Origin: a virus
IMG/VR virus record: IMGVR_UViG_3300042988_000763
Location: 1-38,058 of that record
DNA length: 38,058 nucleotides
Direction: 5' to 3' (one strand)
The position numbers and the translations under genes were made by a program. This document shows, piece by piece, positions 1 through 9,060 of this stretch. The notes under the pieces were generated by a model. It made no database searches and had not been told where the DNA came from. It was given only the letters and a program-made list of their open reading frames with translations. How positions within the stretch are numbered: position 1 is the stretch's first letter; each line of letters opens with the position of its first letter.

Positions 1-846
1 CGCCGCCCAGGGGTTGGACAGGTTCTCGGCCTCGGTGTCCGTGTCCTCGGTCTCAGGGTCGCTCGAGGGAGCTTCCTGCGAGGCGCCAGTCGCGGGCTTG
101 CCGCGTCCGGTGTCGATGGAGATGTTCGCGAACGGGGTCTCGATGGACACCGTCGCGTCGGTGATGTCAGGGGTTGCGTCCTTCTCGGAAGGCCCGGTCT
201 GGTCTTTGAGTTCCTCCTGGACGATCTCCTCGCCCACGACCTGCTCGCCGGGCTCGATCGGGCGGCCTGCGTCGTTGGTCTCAGGGGTGTCCTCGTCCGG
301 GTCGTCCTTGTGGTCATCCTCGTCCTCGACGACCACGCCCCCATCGATGCTCTTGATCGCGTACTCGACCCAGGAGCGGGGGTTGGCCGGCACGCCGACC
401 AGGGAGGTCTCGAGCAGCTCGACATGGTTGATCTCGAGCGAGCCACCCTTCTGGCGCTTGACGCCACCCTCCGGGATCATGGCTCCGATTGAGAGGCCGA
501 GCTGCGTCCCGGACTGGATCGCCTCCCAGGCACTGACGGCCCGGGGGTTGGACTCGTTGATGGCGATGTCGAGCGTCAGGTCGTGGACGCTGGCGTCCTG
601 GGGATGGGAACGGAGCACTGCCCGTTCGACCGACCCGGCCACGTCCTCGGGGACCATGTAGCTGTGGTTGAGGAAGATGGTGAGGTTGTTGTTCGCGCTG
701 CGCTCCATGTCCAGGAGTGCGCTCTCGGTCATCGTGTCGCCGTGGCGATCCTTGATGGTGGAGCTGGCGATGCCGTGCAGACGCCTGCGGCCGTCACCGT
801 CGAGGGAGGCCTTGAGCATCGGGGCGAAGATCTTGAACTTGTTCAT
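1..846 (-). CDS. Prohead (capsid maturation) protease, C-terminus beyond window
   Basis: Open for 282 codons from ATG at 846 to the left edge, so partial. Typical HK97-type prohead serine protease: H61 in FLNHSY, probable nucleophile S119 in GLSIGAMIPE, and the family signature ELLETSLVGVPANP at residues 143-156. Such proteases cleave the capsid or scaffold inside the prohead during maturation. After about residue 170 the chain becomes acidic and Asp/Glu/Pro-rich, so a scaffold-like C-terminal part is possible (inference). Its ATG overlaps the TGA of the upstream glycosyltransferase by four bases (ATGA), showing translational coupling. Capsid genes probably follow outside the window. Confidence 0.9.
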   Translation of the reverse strand, partial: MNKFKIFAPMLKASLDGDGRRRLHGIASSTIKDRHGDTMTESALLDMERSANNNLTIFLNHSYMVPEDVAGSVERAVLRSHPQDASVHDLTLDIAINESNPRAVSAWEAIQSGTQLGLSIGAMIPEGGVKRQKGGSLEINHVELLETSLVGVPANPRSWVEYAIKSIDGGVVVEDEDDHKDDPDEDTPETNDAGRPIEPGEQVVGEEIVQEELKDQTGPSEKDATPDITDATVSIETPFANISIDTGRGKPATGASQEAPSSDPETEDTDTEAENLSNPWAA

Positions 847-2096
847 GCGGGAACCTCCGGCGCTTCAGTACTCACGGCAGCGCTGACAAGCTTCGTGATG
901 TACTCGTCGAACTTCTTGGCCGCGAAGTCCCAGGAGAAGGTCTTCGCGTGTGCGGCACCCGCGTTGCCAAGGTCCCTACGGAGGCCCTTGGACAGGTAGA
1001 GGCGCTCGATCGCCTTCGTGAAGGCGGGGATGTCGGGGAGCCAGTTGTCCTCGCCCGAGGGCACCGTGAAGGTGTCCTTGGGCTCGAGCAGGATCCCTCC
1101 GGGTCCGACCACTTCTGGGATGGCGGACACGTTCTGGGCCACGATCGGGATGCCGCACGCAGCGGCCTCCAGGAGACCCAGTCCAAAGCCTTCTCCGCGT
1201 GACGTGCTGACGAAGCAGTCGAAGGCGGAGTAGAGGAGATTGAGATCCTCGAGGGCCCAGCCCTCGAAGCTTGAATGGAGCCCCGGGAAGTGGAACCGCT
1301 TGGGATCCACGTTCTGGTTGCGGCTCAACATCGCCTGGAAGCGGATGCCATTGTTGGCACCCTCGTCCTGGCACTGGAAGTGGGCGTCGATGTCCGTGTA
1401 CTTCTCCATCACCGGCCACAGGGCCTTGACGAGAGCCGGGTAGTCCTTGCGCCCGCTGTTGGTATCGACCCGCCCCACCAGGAACCTGTCCGGGTCCAGA
1501 CCGAAGGCTCGCTTGGCATCCGCCCTGGTCTTGCACACGATCCCCGTCGAGCTGACCTTGGGCTTCTCGCTGATGGGCCAGAACCGTTCCGCGTCGAGGC
1601 CGTGGTAGACCAGCTCCGAGGGCTGGTAGTGTTCCTGGCCCCACTTGCTCATCGCGACGACGTTGGTGATCTTCGGGATCACGGTCGTCCAACGCGGCGG
1701 ATGGTTGATCCCGTCGTCGGGGATGTAGGAGAGGATCGGCCGGTACTGGAGCAGGATCTGCTCAGGGTCGTAGCGGTTCTTGAACAGGAAGTTGAGCACC
1801 ACCTGCGGGTCGGACAGGGTCACGATCACGTCCGGCTCGAACTTGCCCAGCATCTCGAGGATGCGGGACTGCCCGTAGATGTCCCGGCCGTCGAAGATGT
1901 CCGGCCGGTACAACCGCAGCGGTGTTGGATGATCGTGGCCTGGACGTTCGCAGGGCCATGCGTCTCCTCGGTAGTTGACCGCCAGGACCCGGATCTCGTG
2001 CCCGTAGTCCTCGACCAGTCGTTCGCCGATGCTGTGCGTGACACGGGCAAAACCCGTTGTGCAGCCGGCATCGCTCAACCAGAGAACCTTCGCCAA
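843..2096 (-). CDS. GT-B glycosyltransferase, GT4-like
   Basis: A 417-residue protein of normal length for a GT4 enzyme. The donor-binding half has the E-x7-E signature: EGFGLGLLEAAACGIP at 302-317, with E302 and E310. The N-terminus reads VLWLSDAGCTTGFARVTHSI, a Gly-rich loop typical of the acceptor domain. It probably transfers a sugar from a nucleotide sugar to a glycan or virion protein; donor and acceptor cannot be read from sequence. It lies directly upstream of the prohead protease with a 4-base overlap, away from the main glycan cassette at 11-16 kb. Confidence 0.85.
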   Translation of the reverse strand: MAKVLWLSDAGCTTGFARVTHSIGERLVEDYGHEIRVLAVNYRGDAWPCERPGHDHPTPLRLYRPDIFDGRDIYGQSRILEMLGKFEPDVIVTLSDPQVVLNFLFKNRYDPEQILLQYRPILSYIPDDGINHPPRWTTVIPKITNVVAMSKWGQEHYQPSELVYHGLDAERFWPISEKPKVSSTGIVCKTRADAKRAFGLDPDRFLVGRVDTNSGRKDYPALVKALWPVMEKYTDIDAHFQCQDEGANNGIRFQAMLSRNQNVDPKRFHFPGLHSSFEGWALEDLNLLYSAFDCFVSTSRGEGFGLGLLEAAACGIPIVAQNVSAIPEVVGPGGILLEPKDTFTVPSGEDNWLPDIPAFTKAIERLYLSKGLRRDLGNAGAAHAKTFSWDFAAKKFDEYITKLVSAAVSTEAPEVPA

Positions 2097-2121
2097 GGGA
2101 AACCTCCACGCCCCGAAGGGC

Positions 2122-2541
2122 TCATGGGTCGTCGTTGTCGTTCACATCGCCATCCATGAGGAATGGCGCTGCTTTCACGAGCCAGTTGTTCTCGACAGCG
2201 AAGAAAGCCGCGACCGCAGCCTTTGGGTCACGGCGCTCGAGCATCGCCAGGACCGCCACGCCGATGGCATCCAGGATCAACTCGTCTTCCCGAAACGACA
2301 GCACCGTCCCGTTCGGGCAATGGCTGACGTATCCCCAGGCAAGGTCGATCAGCGGGTGCTGACCAGCCGCCCACAGGACCGGGATGGGCTCAAGCGGGGG
2401 AACAGGCTTGCGGCGACCCCGGTCAGCACGTCGCTGTTCCGGGGTCATGGCTTGCTTGCGTGCGCGGAGGCGTACCGCCTCCCGCTTCCGGTAGTCCGGG
2501 TGCGATGCCCTCCAGGCGCGGTAGTAGGCCGCGTCCGGCAT
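2122..2541 (-). CDS. Hypothetical protein with basic N-terminus
   Basis: 139 residues, not recognised. The N-terminus (YYRAWRASHPDYRKRE, then an Arg-rich stretch to about residue 45) resembles the basic leader of some phage HNH or DNA-binding proteins, but no HNH or zinc motif follows. The rest looks globular: hydrophobic and alpha-helical around residues 85-125 with an acidic end. The start ATG directly abuts the TAA of the upstream BppU-like gene. A nucleic-acid-binding role is only a guess from the basic N-terminus. Confidence 0.7.
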   Translation of the reverse strand: MPDAAYYRAWRASHPDYRKREAVRLRARKQAMTPEQRRADRGRRKPVPPLEPIPVLWAAGQHPLIDLAWGYVSHCPNGTVLSFREDELILDAIGVAVLAMLERRDPKAAVAAFFAVENNWLVKAAPFLMDGDVNDNDDP

Positions 2542-2862
2542 TTACTGCCGGCGGACGGTGACCGTTACCTGGGGGTTCGTCGTCTGGACACGACCACCAG
2601 CGTGGGTGATCTCCCATTGGACGAGGTAGGTGCCAGGGACCGCAAGGTCGTTGGCGCCCCATGAGTAGCTGACCCTGCCGTTCGGGCCGTCGATCACGGA
2701 CCCTGCAGCATTGACGGTGTAGCGGTGATCGTCCTGGCGGCGCATCTGGAAGCGCACGCCATCGATCGTGGACAGGTCCACGACGGCCGTCGGATCGTCT
2801 TCCTGGTGGATGATCGCCGTGATGTCCGGGGCCGTGTCGCCCTGGGTGAAGACCAGGCTCAT
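2542..2862 (-). CDS. BppU-like baseplate/tail accessory protein
   Basis: 106 residues from ATG at 2862, which overlaps the stop of the giant repeat protein as ATGA; a longer reading to 2916 would run 57 bases into that gene. The pattern FTQGDTAPDITAIIHQEDDP, then V-F-MRR and a C-terminal WEITHAGGRVQTT-P strand, is like the N-terminal beta domain of phage BppU baseplate proteins. These sit at the tail tip and connect receptor-binding parts. Position after two large adhesin-like genes supports a tail role. Family assignment rests on pattern similarity only. Confidence 0.65.
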   Translation of the reverse strand: MSLVFTQGDTAPDITAIIHQEDDPTAVVDLSTIDGVRFQMRRQDDHRYTVNAAGSVIDGPNGRVSYSWGANDLAVPGTYLVQWEITHAGGRVQTTNPQVTVTVRRQ

Positions 2863-5800
2863 TCGATCTCCGCGTTGAGTCGGAGCAGTCCGAACCGCTC
2901 GTAGTACGGGGTCCACCCATAGGTGGCCGCCGACGTGGTGGCCTCGATCGTCGCGGCCGAGACCGTGGACGAGAAGGTCACCGCCGAGACGGTCGCCTCG
3001 ATCGGCGGCAGGATGATCCGCCTGCTGATCGAGGCATCGATCGTGAGGTACCCGACTCCTGGCCCCGTGATGGTGGCATCGAGCCAGAACGTGCGGGCCC
3101 CGCCACCCACGATGACGGCATCGATCGTGAAGCCACCAGTCGTGGCTCCTGCGATCGAGGCTTCGAGGGGGAAGAGACCGGACAGGGTCTCAAGGGTGGT
3201 CGCCGCCGCCACGAAGGAGGAGGAGGCTGTCCCCGTGAGAACGGCGGCGACCGGGAAGGAACCGGCGAACGCCCCGACCTCGATCTCGGCGTCAACACCG
3301 AAGGAGGAGATCTGAGGGGACAGGATGACGGCGGTGGTGGCAAACCCGCCCATTCGGGTGGCCCGCACGGTCGCATCGACCGGGGTGCCTGCCGTTTGCT
3401 CCGTCTTCAGGACGCTGTCTGCGGCGAACCCACCGGGATAGGTTCGGCGCACGACCGCGTCCACGCTGATCGTAACAGACCGCGAGCCCGTGACAATGGC
3501 TTCGAGCGAGAATGCGCCAACACCACTGCCGGCGATCCAGGCTCCCGCGCTGAACGCCGAGACTGATGCGGAACTGATAACCGCATCGACCTGCGCCGCT
3601 ACCAGGTTCGCGACGAGAACGACCGCATCGACGAGGAACGCACCGACGTTGGCGAACGGGCTGATGATCCAGGCCGCGACCGTGGCGGACCCCGTGACCG
3701 TCGCAAGAATGGCCGCATCGATGCTGGTGACGCCCATACCCTGGTAGGCGATGATGGCGTCGGTCGTCAGGGAGCCCGGCTGCGTGGCACGGGTCACGGC
3801 GTCGAGAGTGGCAACCCCCGATGCCGTTGCCCTGACGACCGCATCAACCGAGAAGATGCTGACGCCGGCCCCAGCCACCAGGGACGCCGTGCTGAAGGAG
3901 GCGACCGTGGGCTTGAGGACGATGCTGTCCGAGGCGAAGGATGTCTGGACGGGGCGCAGGATGGAGGCGTCGGCCGCGAAGCTCGACGTGGCGCTCGAGG
4001 CGACGATTGCGCTCAACGAGAACGCGCTGGCGCTGCTCGACATGATCGCCGAGTCGATCCTGAGCAGCCCGACGGCGCTCGAGAGGATAACGGCATCGGC
4101 CGACAGGCTGGACGCGGCCGTAGAGCGGATGACGGCATTGGCGTCGAAGGTCGACGAGATCGAGGCCTTGATGGCGGCGTTCGATCCGAACAGGCCGGTG
4201 CCCGACCGCATGATGGTCGCGTCGACTGCCGTGGAGTCGCTCGAGACCTTGCGGAAGACAGCGGAGAGGATGAAGCTCGCGTAGTACGGGCCTGCGATCC
4301 AGGCGTCGACGTTGGTGAACCCGGCCGTGCCCGAGAGCAGGAAGGCATCGACACTGATCCGCCCAGCCAGCCAGGCCTGAACCCTGAAGGTGCCGGAGAT
4401 CCAGGCGTCAACCGTCGTCGAGCCAGCCTGGGTACCGGTTACGATGGCATCGGTCGTCAGGCTGCCCTGCTGCTCTCGCAGGATGACGGCGTGGGCAGTG
4501 AGCGTTCCCGTTGCCGTCTGCCTGACGACCGCATCAACGGCGAAGGAGGAAGCCCTGGACGCGGAGATCGCAGCGTCGACCGTGAAGGCCCCGGAGATTG
4601 AGGCCTTGATGTCGGCGGAGATCTGGAATGTGGACGAGGCGGTCCTCGCGAGAGCCGCATCGATCGTCTTTGAGGCAGTCCGCGACGACCTGAGGATGGC
4701 GTCGGCTGGGAAGCTCGATGCATTCGTGCGCCGCACCACTGCCGCGACCGGGAAGGAGCCCGGCTGGGCTGTTCTCAACACCGCCGCGACGAGGAAGCTC
4801 GAGGACATCGACCGCTGGATGGCGGCGTTCACCAGGAACGAGCCATCCTGAGACCGGACGATCAGGGCGAATGCACTGAAGGAGAATGGCGTGGGCTTGA
4901 GGGCGATGCTGTCCGAGCTGAAGGACGAGCTGACAGGCGCCAGGATCAGCGCGTCGGCGGAGGAGGTGCGTGAGGCGGTCGAGCTGATGGCCGCGTCCAA
5001 CCGGAAGCTGGCAGACGCGCTCTTGATCGTGATGGCGGAAGCCGAGAAGGATCCGGCCTGGGGGGCGCGGATCGTGGCCCCCATCACGAAGGTGCTGGAA
5101 CCCGACCCCTTGATCACTGACGAGGCCGCGAACGATCCCGCCTGACCACGCTTGATGATGGCCGCAACGGTGAACGACCCGGCCTGGGTTCGCTTGACGA
5201 TCGCGTCGGCCAGGAAGCTCGAGGCCTGGATCCGCCTGGCGACAGCGTAGAGCGTGGAGCTGCCTGTCCTGCCGGCGCGCACGACCGACGCTGCAGCGAA
5301 CGTCGAGGCGACCGGGCGCAGGAGGGTGGCGCTGGCTGTGAACGTGCCGGTGATGGTCTTCCGGAAGACCGCGTCGACCGTGTAGTCGAAGTAGTACGGA
5401 CCCGCGACCCAGGCGTCAGCGTTGAAGAACCCCGCCGTGCCGGCGAGGATGAAGGCATCGACGCTGATCGCGCCAGCCAGCCAGGTCTCGACGGTGAAGG
5501 TCCCCGACAGCCACGCCTCGACTGGGAAGGTCCCGGCGATGGTCCGGCGGATAGCCGCATCAATCGGCGTGGACCCGGCGGTGACACGCCTGATCGTCGC
5601 GTTGACCGTGAAGGACCCAGCCCCAGCCTTGGCGATGACCGCGTTCGCCGTGAAGGAGCCGGACTGGGTCCGCCGGATGACGGCGTTGGCGGTGAGCGAC
5701 CCTGTCTGGGTGCGCCTGATGACTGCGTTTGCGGCGAACGACCCTGATTGACCACGCTTGACCACGGCATCAGCCGTGAACGTGACCGATGCCGTCCTCA

Positions 5801-8800
5801 GAACGACCGCGGCGGCGGCGAAGGAGGAAGACTGGGTCCGCTTGATCGCGGCGTCAGCCGTGAACGCGGATGTTGTCGTCCTCTTGATGACGGCCCAGAG
5901 CAAGTTGCCCGCGATCGTGAGCTGGGTCTTGCGGCGGATGGCGTCAGCGGTGAACGAGCCTGTCTGGGCGCGGCGGATGACGGCGTCGGCGAAGATCCGC
6001 GACCCGGCGACGAGGTTGGACCCGTCGGCTGTCATCTGGGGGTAGTCGACGTGGCCGCTCAAGCCCGTGTATTCAACGGTGTAGACGTTCCCGGCCAATG
6101 AGATAGAACGCGACTCATTCTTGTCAGCGAACGACTGCTGCAAGGCTGCGGCGGAGACATTCCACGGGCTCGTAATGGAGGCCATCACGCCCCACTGAAC
6201 ATCCCATGTCCCACCCGTGGCGACGACCGTGATCTGCTGGATCTCGTTCTGTGTTGGGCCGCCGTCCTGCAACGTCGTGACGGTGACGGAGGCGGCTGGC
6301 ATCGTCGCCTTGCGGATGGCGCTGACCGCGAACGACCCTGTCTGGGTCCTCTTGATGACCGCGTTGGCGGTGGTGCTGCCCGACTGGGTTCGCTTGATCG
6401 TGGCGTCGGCGGTGAACGACCCCGTGCTCGACCGCTTTACTGCGGCATCAGCAGTCGGTGCATTCGAGGTGGTAGCCGAGAAGACGATGTCATCGACTGC
6501 CGACGGCGTCCATGCACCCGACTCATAGCGCGAGATATTTCCCCGGGTGTACCTGTTGCCACCTAGATCGTAGTAAGTCGCGTAGCGGTTGGCTGACAGG
6601 GCACCCGATCTTCGCAGGACGATCCAGTAGAGCGACTCGGCTGTGACCGCAACGCCCGGAGACGCGGTCACAGTCGTCGGAAGCGAGGCCGACGATACGG
6701 AGGTCGAGTACAGAAGGGAGCCTGTCGGACCGCCGCTGTCCTCCCTGACCTCGATGACGACGTTGTCGGTCGGGGATCCCATTTTGAAGATGGAGATCTG
6801 CCCGATCTGAGTCAGGATCCCGCTCACTCTAGGGCTGAAACTCTGGGCGACCGCCTCGGGGCTAGGAGCGCCGATACTCTGCTGTGAGATACCGGTGGTC
6901 TGGTTCTCGACCGACACCGTCGTTGAGTAGACCCTTAGGATGACCGCGTCAGCCGTGAAGGACCCGGCCTGGCTCTTGCGGATGACGGCAGCCGCCGCGA
7001 ACGACCCTGCCTGGGTCCGCTTGATGGTGGCGTTCGCCGTGAAGCTGCTCGCCTGGATGCGCTTGATCGTGGCGGCGGCCGTGAACGTCCCGGCCTGCGT
7101 CTTCCTGATGACCGCCGCGGCGGTGAACGACCCGGCGATGGTCTTCTTGATCGCCGTGTTGGCCGCGAACGATGGGTTGATCGTCTTCTTGACGACCGCG
7201 TTGGCGGAGAAGCTGCCGGGGAAGGTCTTGCGCAGGGTCGCGTCGGCCGTCGTGGTCTTGGGGCCGCTGTTCTTGAACAGGACCGCGTTCGCGGCGAACG
7301 ATGGGTTGATCGTCTTCTTGATGATCGCGTCAGCCGCGAATGACCTGTCCTGGCTCTTCTTGATGACCGCGTTCGCCGCGAACGTCTTCGACCCGCTGGA
7401 CGCCTTGATGACCGCGTCAGCCGCGAAGGTCTTGGTGTGGGTGCCTGCGCTCGACTCGGCCAGGATCGCGTCAACCTGGATGGACGTAGGGGCATCGATG
7501 TAGAAGAAGAGGTTTGATCCGCCGTAGGAGGACCACGCTGACCCGTTGTAGGCGTAGAGGGTCCCCGTGACATTCAGGCCGACGCCGATAACCGGGTCTC
7601 GCAGGTAGACCCAGTAGTAGTTACCGCTGTCGGCGGACCCGGCCTTGGTGACGGAGACCCAGAGCTTGACGCCGCCGCTAGCCAGGAGCCCGGTGTCGAA
7701 CGAGAAGATCTGCGGATCGGTCCCGCTAATCTCGCTCGCGAGGATCGTTCCCGACCAGAGGACAGTTGAACCGGGGACCCCGGCATTGTTTTCCAGGATC
7801 TCGACCGAGAGATCAGGTGTCGGCGCTCCGACCTTGCCGACCGCCACCGACACTGGTGACAGCAGCCCCGGGCGGGGCGGGGTGAAGCCGTTCGCCCAAC
7901 CCAGGTACGAGAAGTCTCGACCAACAGCCGCCCGGTTGTTGACGTTGGCCGGGAGCGGATAGGATGCCGCCAGCGTGTTCTGGGTGATCGTCTTCTTGAT
8001 GACCGCGCTGGCGGAGAACGATCCCGTGACGGTGGAGGAGCTGGCCCAGTTGTTGGACCACGTCTCGCTCAGAGATGACCAAGCCTCGATGACCGCGTTG
8101 GCAGTCGAAGACGCGGAGACAACCTTCTGGACGAAGGCAGCGGCGGTGAAGGAGCCCGTGACCGGGAGCTTCTCGCGGACGGCCACCGCGACGAGCGCCC
8201 AGTCATCGGTCGTGCCGGTGGCGGAGCCGACGTTGCGAGAACCCTGTCCGGCCGTTGTCTCGCGGACGAACCGGGAGCCATAGAGCGAGGAGTCGAGGAG
8301 TTGCAGCCCCGTGCTGTTCGTGCCCGCTGCGGGTGGCGTGGAGGCGCCGCAGTAGTACGCGGCGAAACGCATCGAGTCGGTGCCGGGCGAGCCGTCATTG
8401 ACCGCGACCTCGCCCGAGGCGCCCGTTCCCGTGGTGCTGGTGTCTGCGTTTGTGTTCTGCGTCGAGGCAACGCGGGTGATGGTCTGGTACGCCTCGGTAG
8501 CCGAGGCTGCCGAGATGGACGCCGCGTAGCCGACGGTGACGACCGTGCTGTTGGTGCGCGAGACGGTGATCGTGCCGTTCGTGACGTTGTCGAGGAAGTA
8601 CGCGACGACCGAACCCGGCTCGGTGTCGGTGTCCACGGCCCGGTACAGGCGGGTCATCGACACGCCGTTCCAGGTGACCCCGGTGATGATGTCGGTCGAG
8701 TTGTTGTGGGTCGCGACGAAGACGATGCCCGCACGGGCACCCGTGCCCAGGGTCCCGATGTTGAACGAGGCTACGCTCGCCTGCGAGCCGGAGGAAGCGG

Positions 8801-8822
8801 AGGCGACGAACCCGACAGCCAT
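2859..8822 (-). CDS. Giant repeat-rich tail fibre/adhesin-like protein (1987 aa)
   Basis: Residues 1-215 form a Gly/Ser/Thr-rich beta domain. Then come roughly 80-90 copies of a 14-residue repeat with consensus near KRTQAGSFTADAVI: a short strand plus a turn, at 219-283, 450-630, 786-838 and 941-1940. Three non-repeat beta modules interrupt them: about 284-445 and 631-785 (two related modules with a V-I-E-x-G-x-PGS pattern, like choice-of-anchor or carbohydrate-binding sandwiches) and 839-940. No signal peptide or membrane segment is seen. Length, repeats and position beside a BppU-like and a propeller gene suggest a long extended virion fibre that binds the host surface (inference). Confidence 0.8.
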   Translation of the reverse strand: MAVGFVASASSGSQASVASFNIGTLGTGARAGIVFVATHNNSTDIITGVTWNGVSMTRLYRAVDTDTEPGSVVAYFLDNVTNGTITVSRTNSTVVTVGYAASISAASATEAYQTITRVASTQNTNADTSTTGTGASGEVAVNDGSPGTDSMRFAAYYCGASTPPAAGTNSTGLQLLDSSLYGSRFVRETTAGQGSRNVGSATGTTDDWALVAVAVREKLPVTGSFTAAAFVQKVVSASSTANAVIEAWSSLSETWSNNWASSSTVTGSFSASAVIKKTITQNTLAASYPLPANVNNRAAVGRDFSYLGWANGFTPPRPGLLSPVSVAVGKVGAPTPDLSVEILENNAGVPGSTVLWSGTILASEISGTDPQIFSFDTGLLASGGVKLWVSVTKAGSADSGNYYWVYLRDPVIGVGLNVTGTLYAYNGSAWSSYGGSNLFFYIDAPTSIQVDAILAESSAGTHTKTFAADAVIKASSGSKTFAANAVIKKSQDRSFAADAIIKKTINPSFAANAVLFKNSGPKTTTADATLRKTFPGSFSANAVVKKTINPSFAANTAIKKTIAGSFTAAAVIRKTQAGTFTAAATIKRIQASSFTANATIKRTQAGSFAAAAVIRKSQAGSFTADAVILRVYSTTVSVENQTTGISQQSIGAPSPEAVAQSFSPRVSGILTQIGQISIFKMGSPTDNVVIEVREDSGGPTGSLLYSTSVSSASLPTTVTASPGVAVTAESLYWIVLRRSGALSANRYATYYDLGGNRYTRGNISRYESGAWTPSAVDDIVFSATTSNAPTADAAVKRSSTGSFTADATIKRTQSGSTTANAVIKRTQTGSFAVSAIRKATMPAASVTVTTLQDGGPTQNEIQQITVVATGGTWDVQWGVMASITSPWNVSAAALQQSFADKNESRSISLAGNVYTVEYTGLSGHVDYPQMTADGSNLVAGSRIFADAVIRRAQTGSFTADAIRRKTQLTIAGNLLWAVIKRTTTSAFTADAAIKRTQSSSFAAAAVVLRTASVTFTADAVVKRGQSGSFAANAVIRRTQTGSLTANAVIRRTQSGSFTANAVIAKAGAGSFTVNATIRRVTAGSTPIDAAIRRTIAGTFPVEAWLSGTFTVETWLAGAISVDAFILAGTAGFFNADAWVAGPYYFDYTVDAVFRKTITGTFTASATLLRPVASTFAAASVVRAGRTGSSTLYAVARRIQASSFLADAIVKRTQAGSFTVAAIIKRGQAGSFAASSVIKGSGSSTFVMGATIRAPQAGSFSASAITIKSASASFRLDAAISSTASRTSSADALILAPVSSSFSSDSIALKPTPFSFSAFALIVRSQDGSFLVNAAIQRSMSSSFLVAAVLRTAQPGSFPVAAVVRRTNASSFPADAILRSSRTASKTIDAALARTASSTFQISADIKASISGAFTVDAAISASRASSFAVDAVVRQTATGTLTAHAVILREQQGSLTTDAIVTGTQAGSTTVDAWISGTFRVQAWLAGRISVDAFLLSGTAGFTNVDAWIAGPYYASFILSAVFRKVSSDSTAVDATIMRSGTGLFGSNAAIKASISSTFDANAVIRSTAASSLSADAVILSSAVGLLRIDSAIMSSSASAFSLSAIVASSATSSFAADASILRPVQTSFASDSIVLKPTVASFSTASLVAGAGVSIFSVDAVVRATASGVATLDAVTRATQPGSLTTDAIIAYQGMGVTSIDAAILATVTGSATVAAWIISPFANVGAFLVDAVVLVANLVAAQVDAVISSASVSAFSAGAWIAGSGVGAFSLEAIVTGSRSVTISVDAVVRRTYPGGFAADSVLKTEQTAGTPVDATVRATRMGGFATTAVILSPQISSFGVDAEIEVGAFAGSFPVAAVLTGTASSSFVAAATTLETLSGLFPLEASIAGATTGGFTIDAVIVGGGARTFWLDATITGPGVGYLTIDASISRRIILPPIEATVSAVTFSSTVSAATIEATTSAATYGWTPYYERFGLLRLNAEIE
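2980..8160 (-). repeat. 42-bp coding repeat array of the fibre gene
   Basis: The 14-residue unit of the giant protein corresponds to a 42-base unit typified by GTGAACGACCCTGTCTGGGT and GATGACCGCGTCAGCCGTGA on the plus strand. It is best conserved between about 5,150-7,450 and more diverged toward 3,000-4,900. Three non-repeat modules interrupt it. The gradient suggests older repeats near the C-terminus and younger, more similar ones in the centre (inference). Confidence 0.8.
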
Positions 8823-9059
8823 CTAGGGACCGACCCTGAAGATCCGCTCGCAGAGCGAGTCAGGGTTCCAGCGCACCTTGCGGGCCACGAACGACGTGTC
8901 GGACAGCCACTCGATGTCCCAGTCGCCGTTCGCTGCCGACGCGGCCTTGCGCTGGAGCAGCGCCATGTCGTTGTCGAGATCGGGGTGGGCGTCGGCGTCG
9001 ATCAGCCACTCGGGGTCGATGGCGTCCCCGTCGATCAACTGCTGGCAGTAGACGCTCAT
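8823..9059 (-). CDS. Small hypothetical protein in the tail cluster
   Basis: 78 residues, acidic, with no recognised domain. It is one base from the stop of the propeller gene upstream and directly abuts the start of the giant fibre gene, so it is co-translated with them. Sequence such as WDIEWLSDTSFVARKV suggests a small alpha/beta fold. Position suggests a small tail or fibre-attachment component or a chaperone; nothing in the sequence proves this. Confidence 0.65.
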   Translation of the reverse strand: MSVYCQQLIDGDAIDPEWLIDADAHPDLDNDMALLQRKAASAANGDWDIEWLSDTSFVARKVRWNPDSLCERIFRVGP

Positions 9060-9060
9060 A

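Noticed and set aside
1275-2159. Plus-strand 294-residue ORF opposite the GT4 gene
   Set aside because: It is a shadow of a well-defined glycosyltransferase, with Arg/Val/Asp-rich composition and no motif.
2923-7503. Long plus-strand ORFs opposite the giant fibre gene, with repeated MTA-A-ND-like units
   Set aside because: They are antisense readings of the 42-base repeat. High GC and the repeat keep other frames open. The minus-strand frame alone gives a coherent 1987-residue protein with three folded modules.
2980-8160. CRISPR array
   Set aside because: The repeat is in frame, coding, and has no spacers of unrelated sequence.
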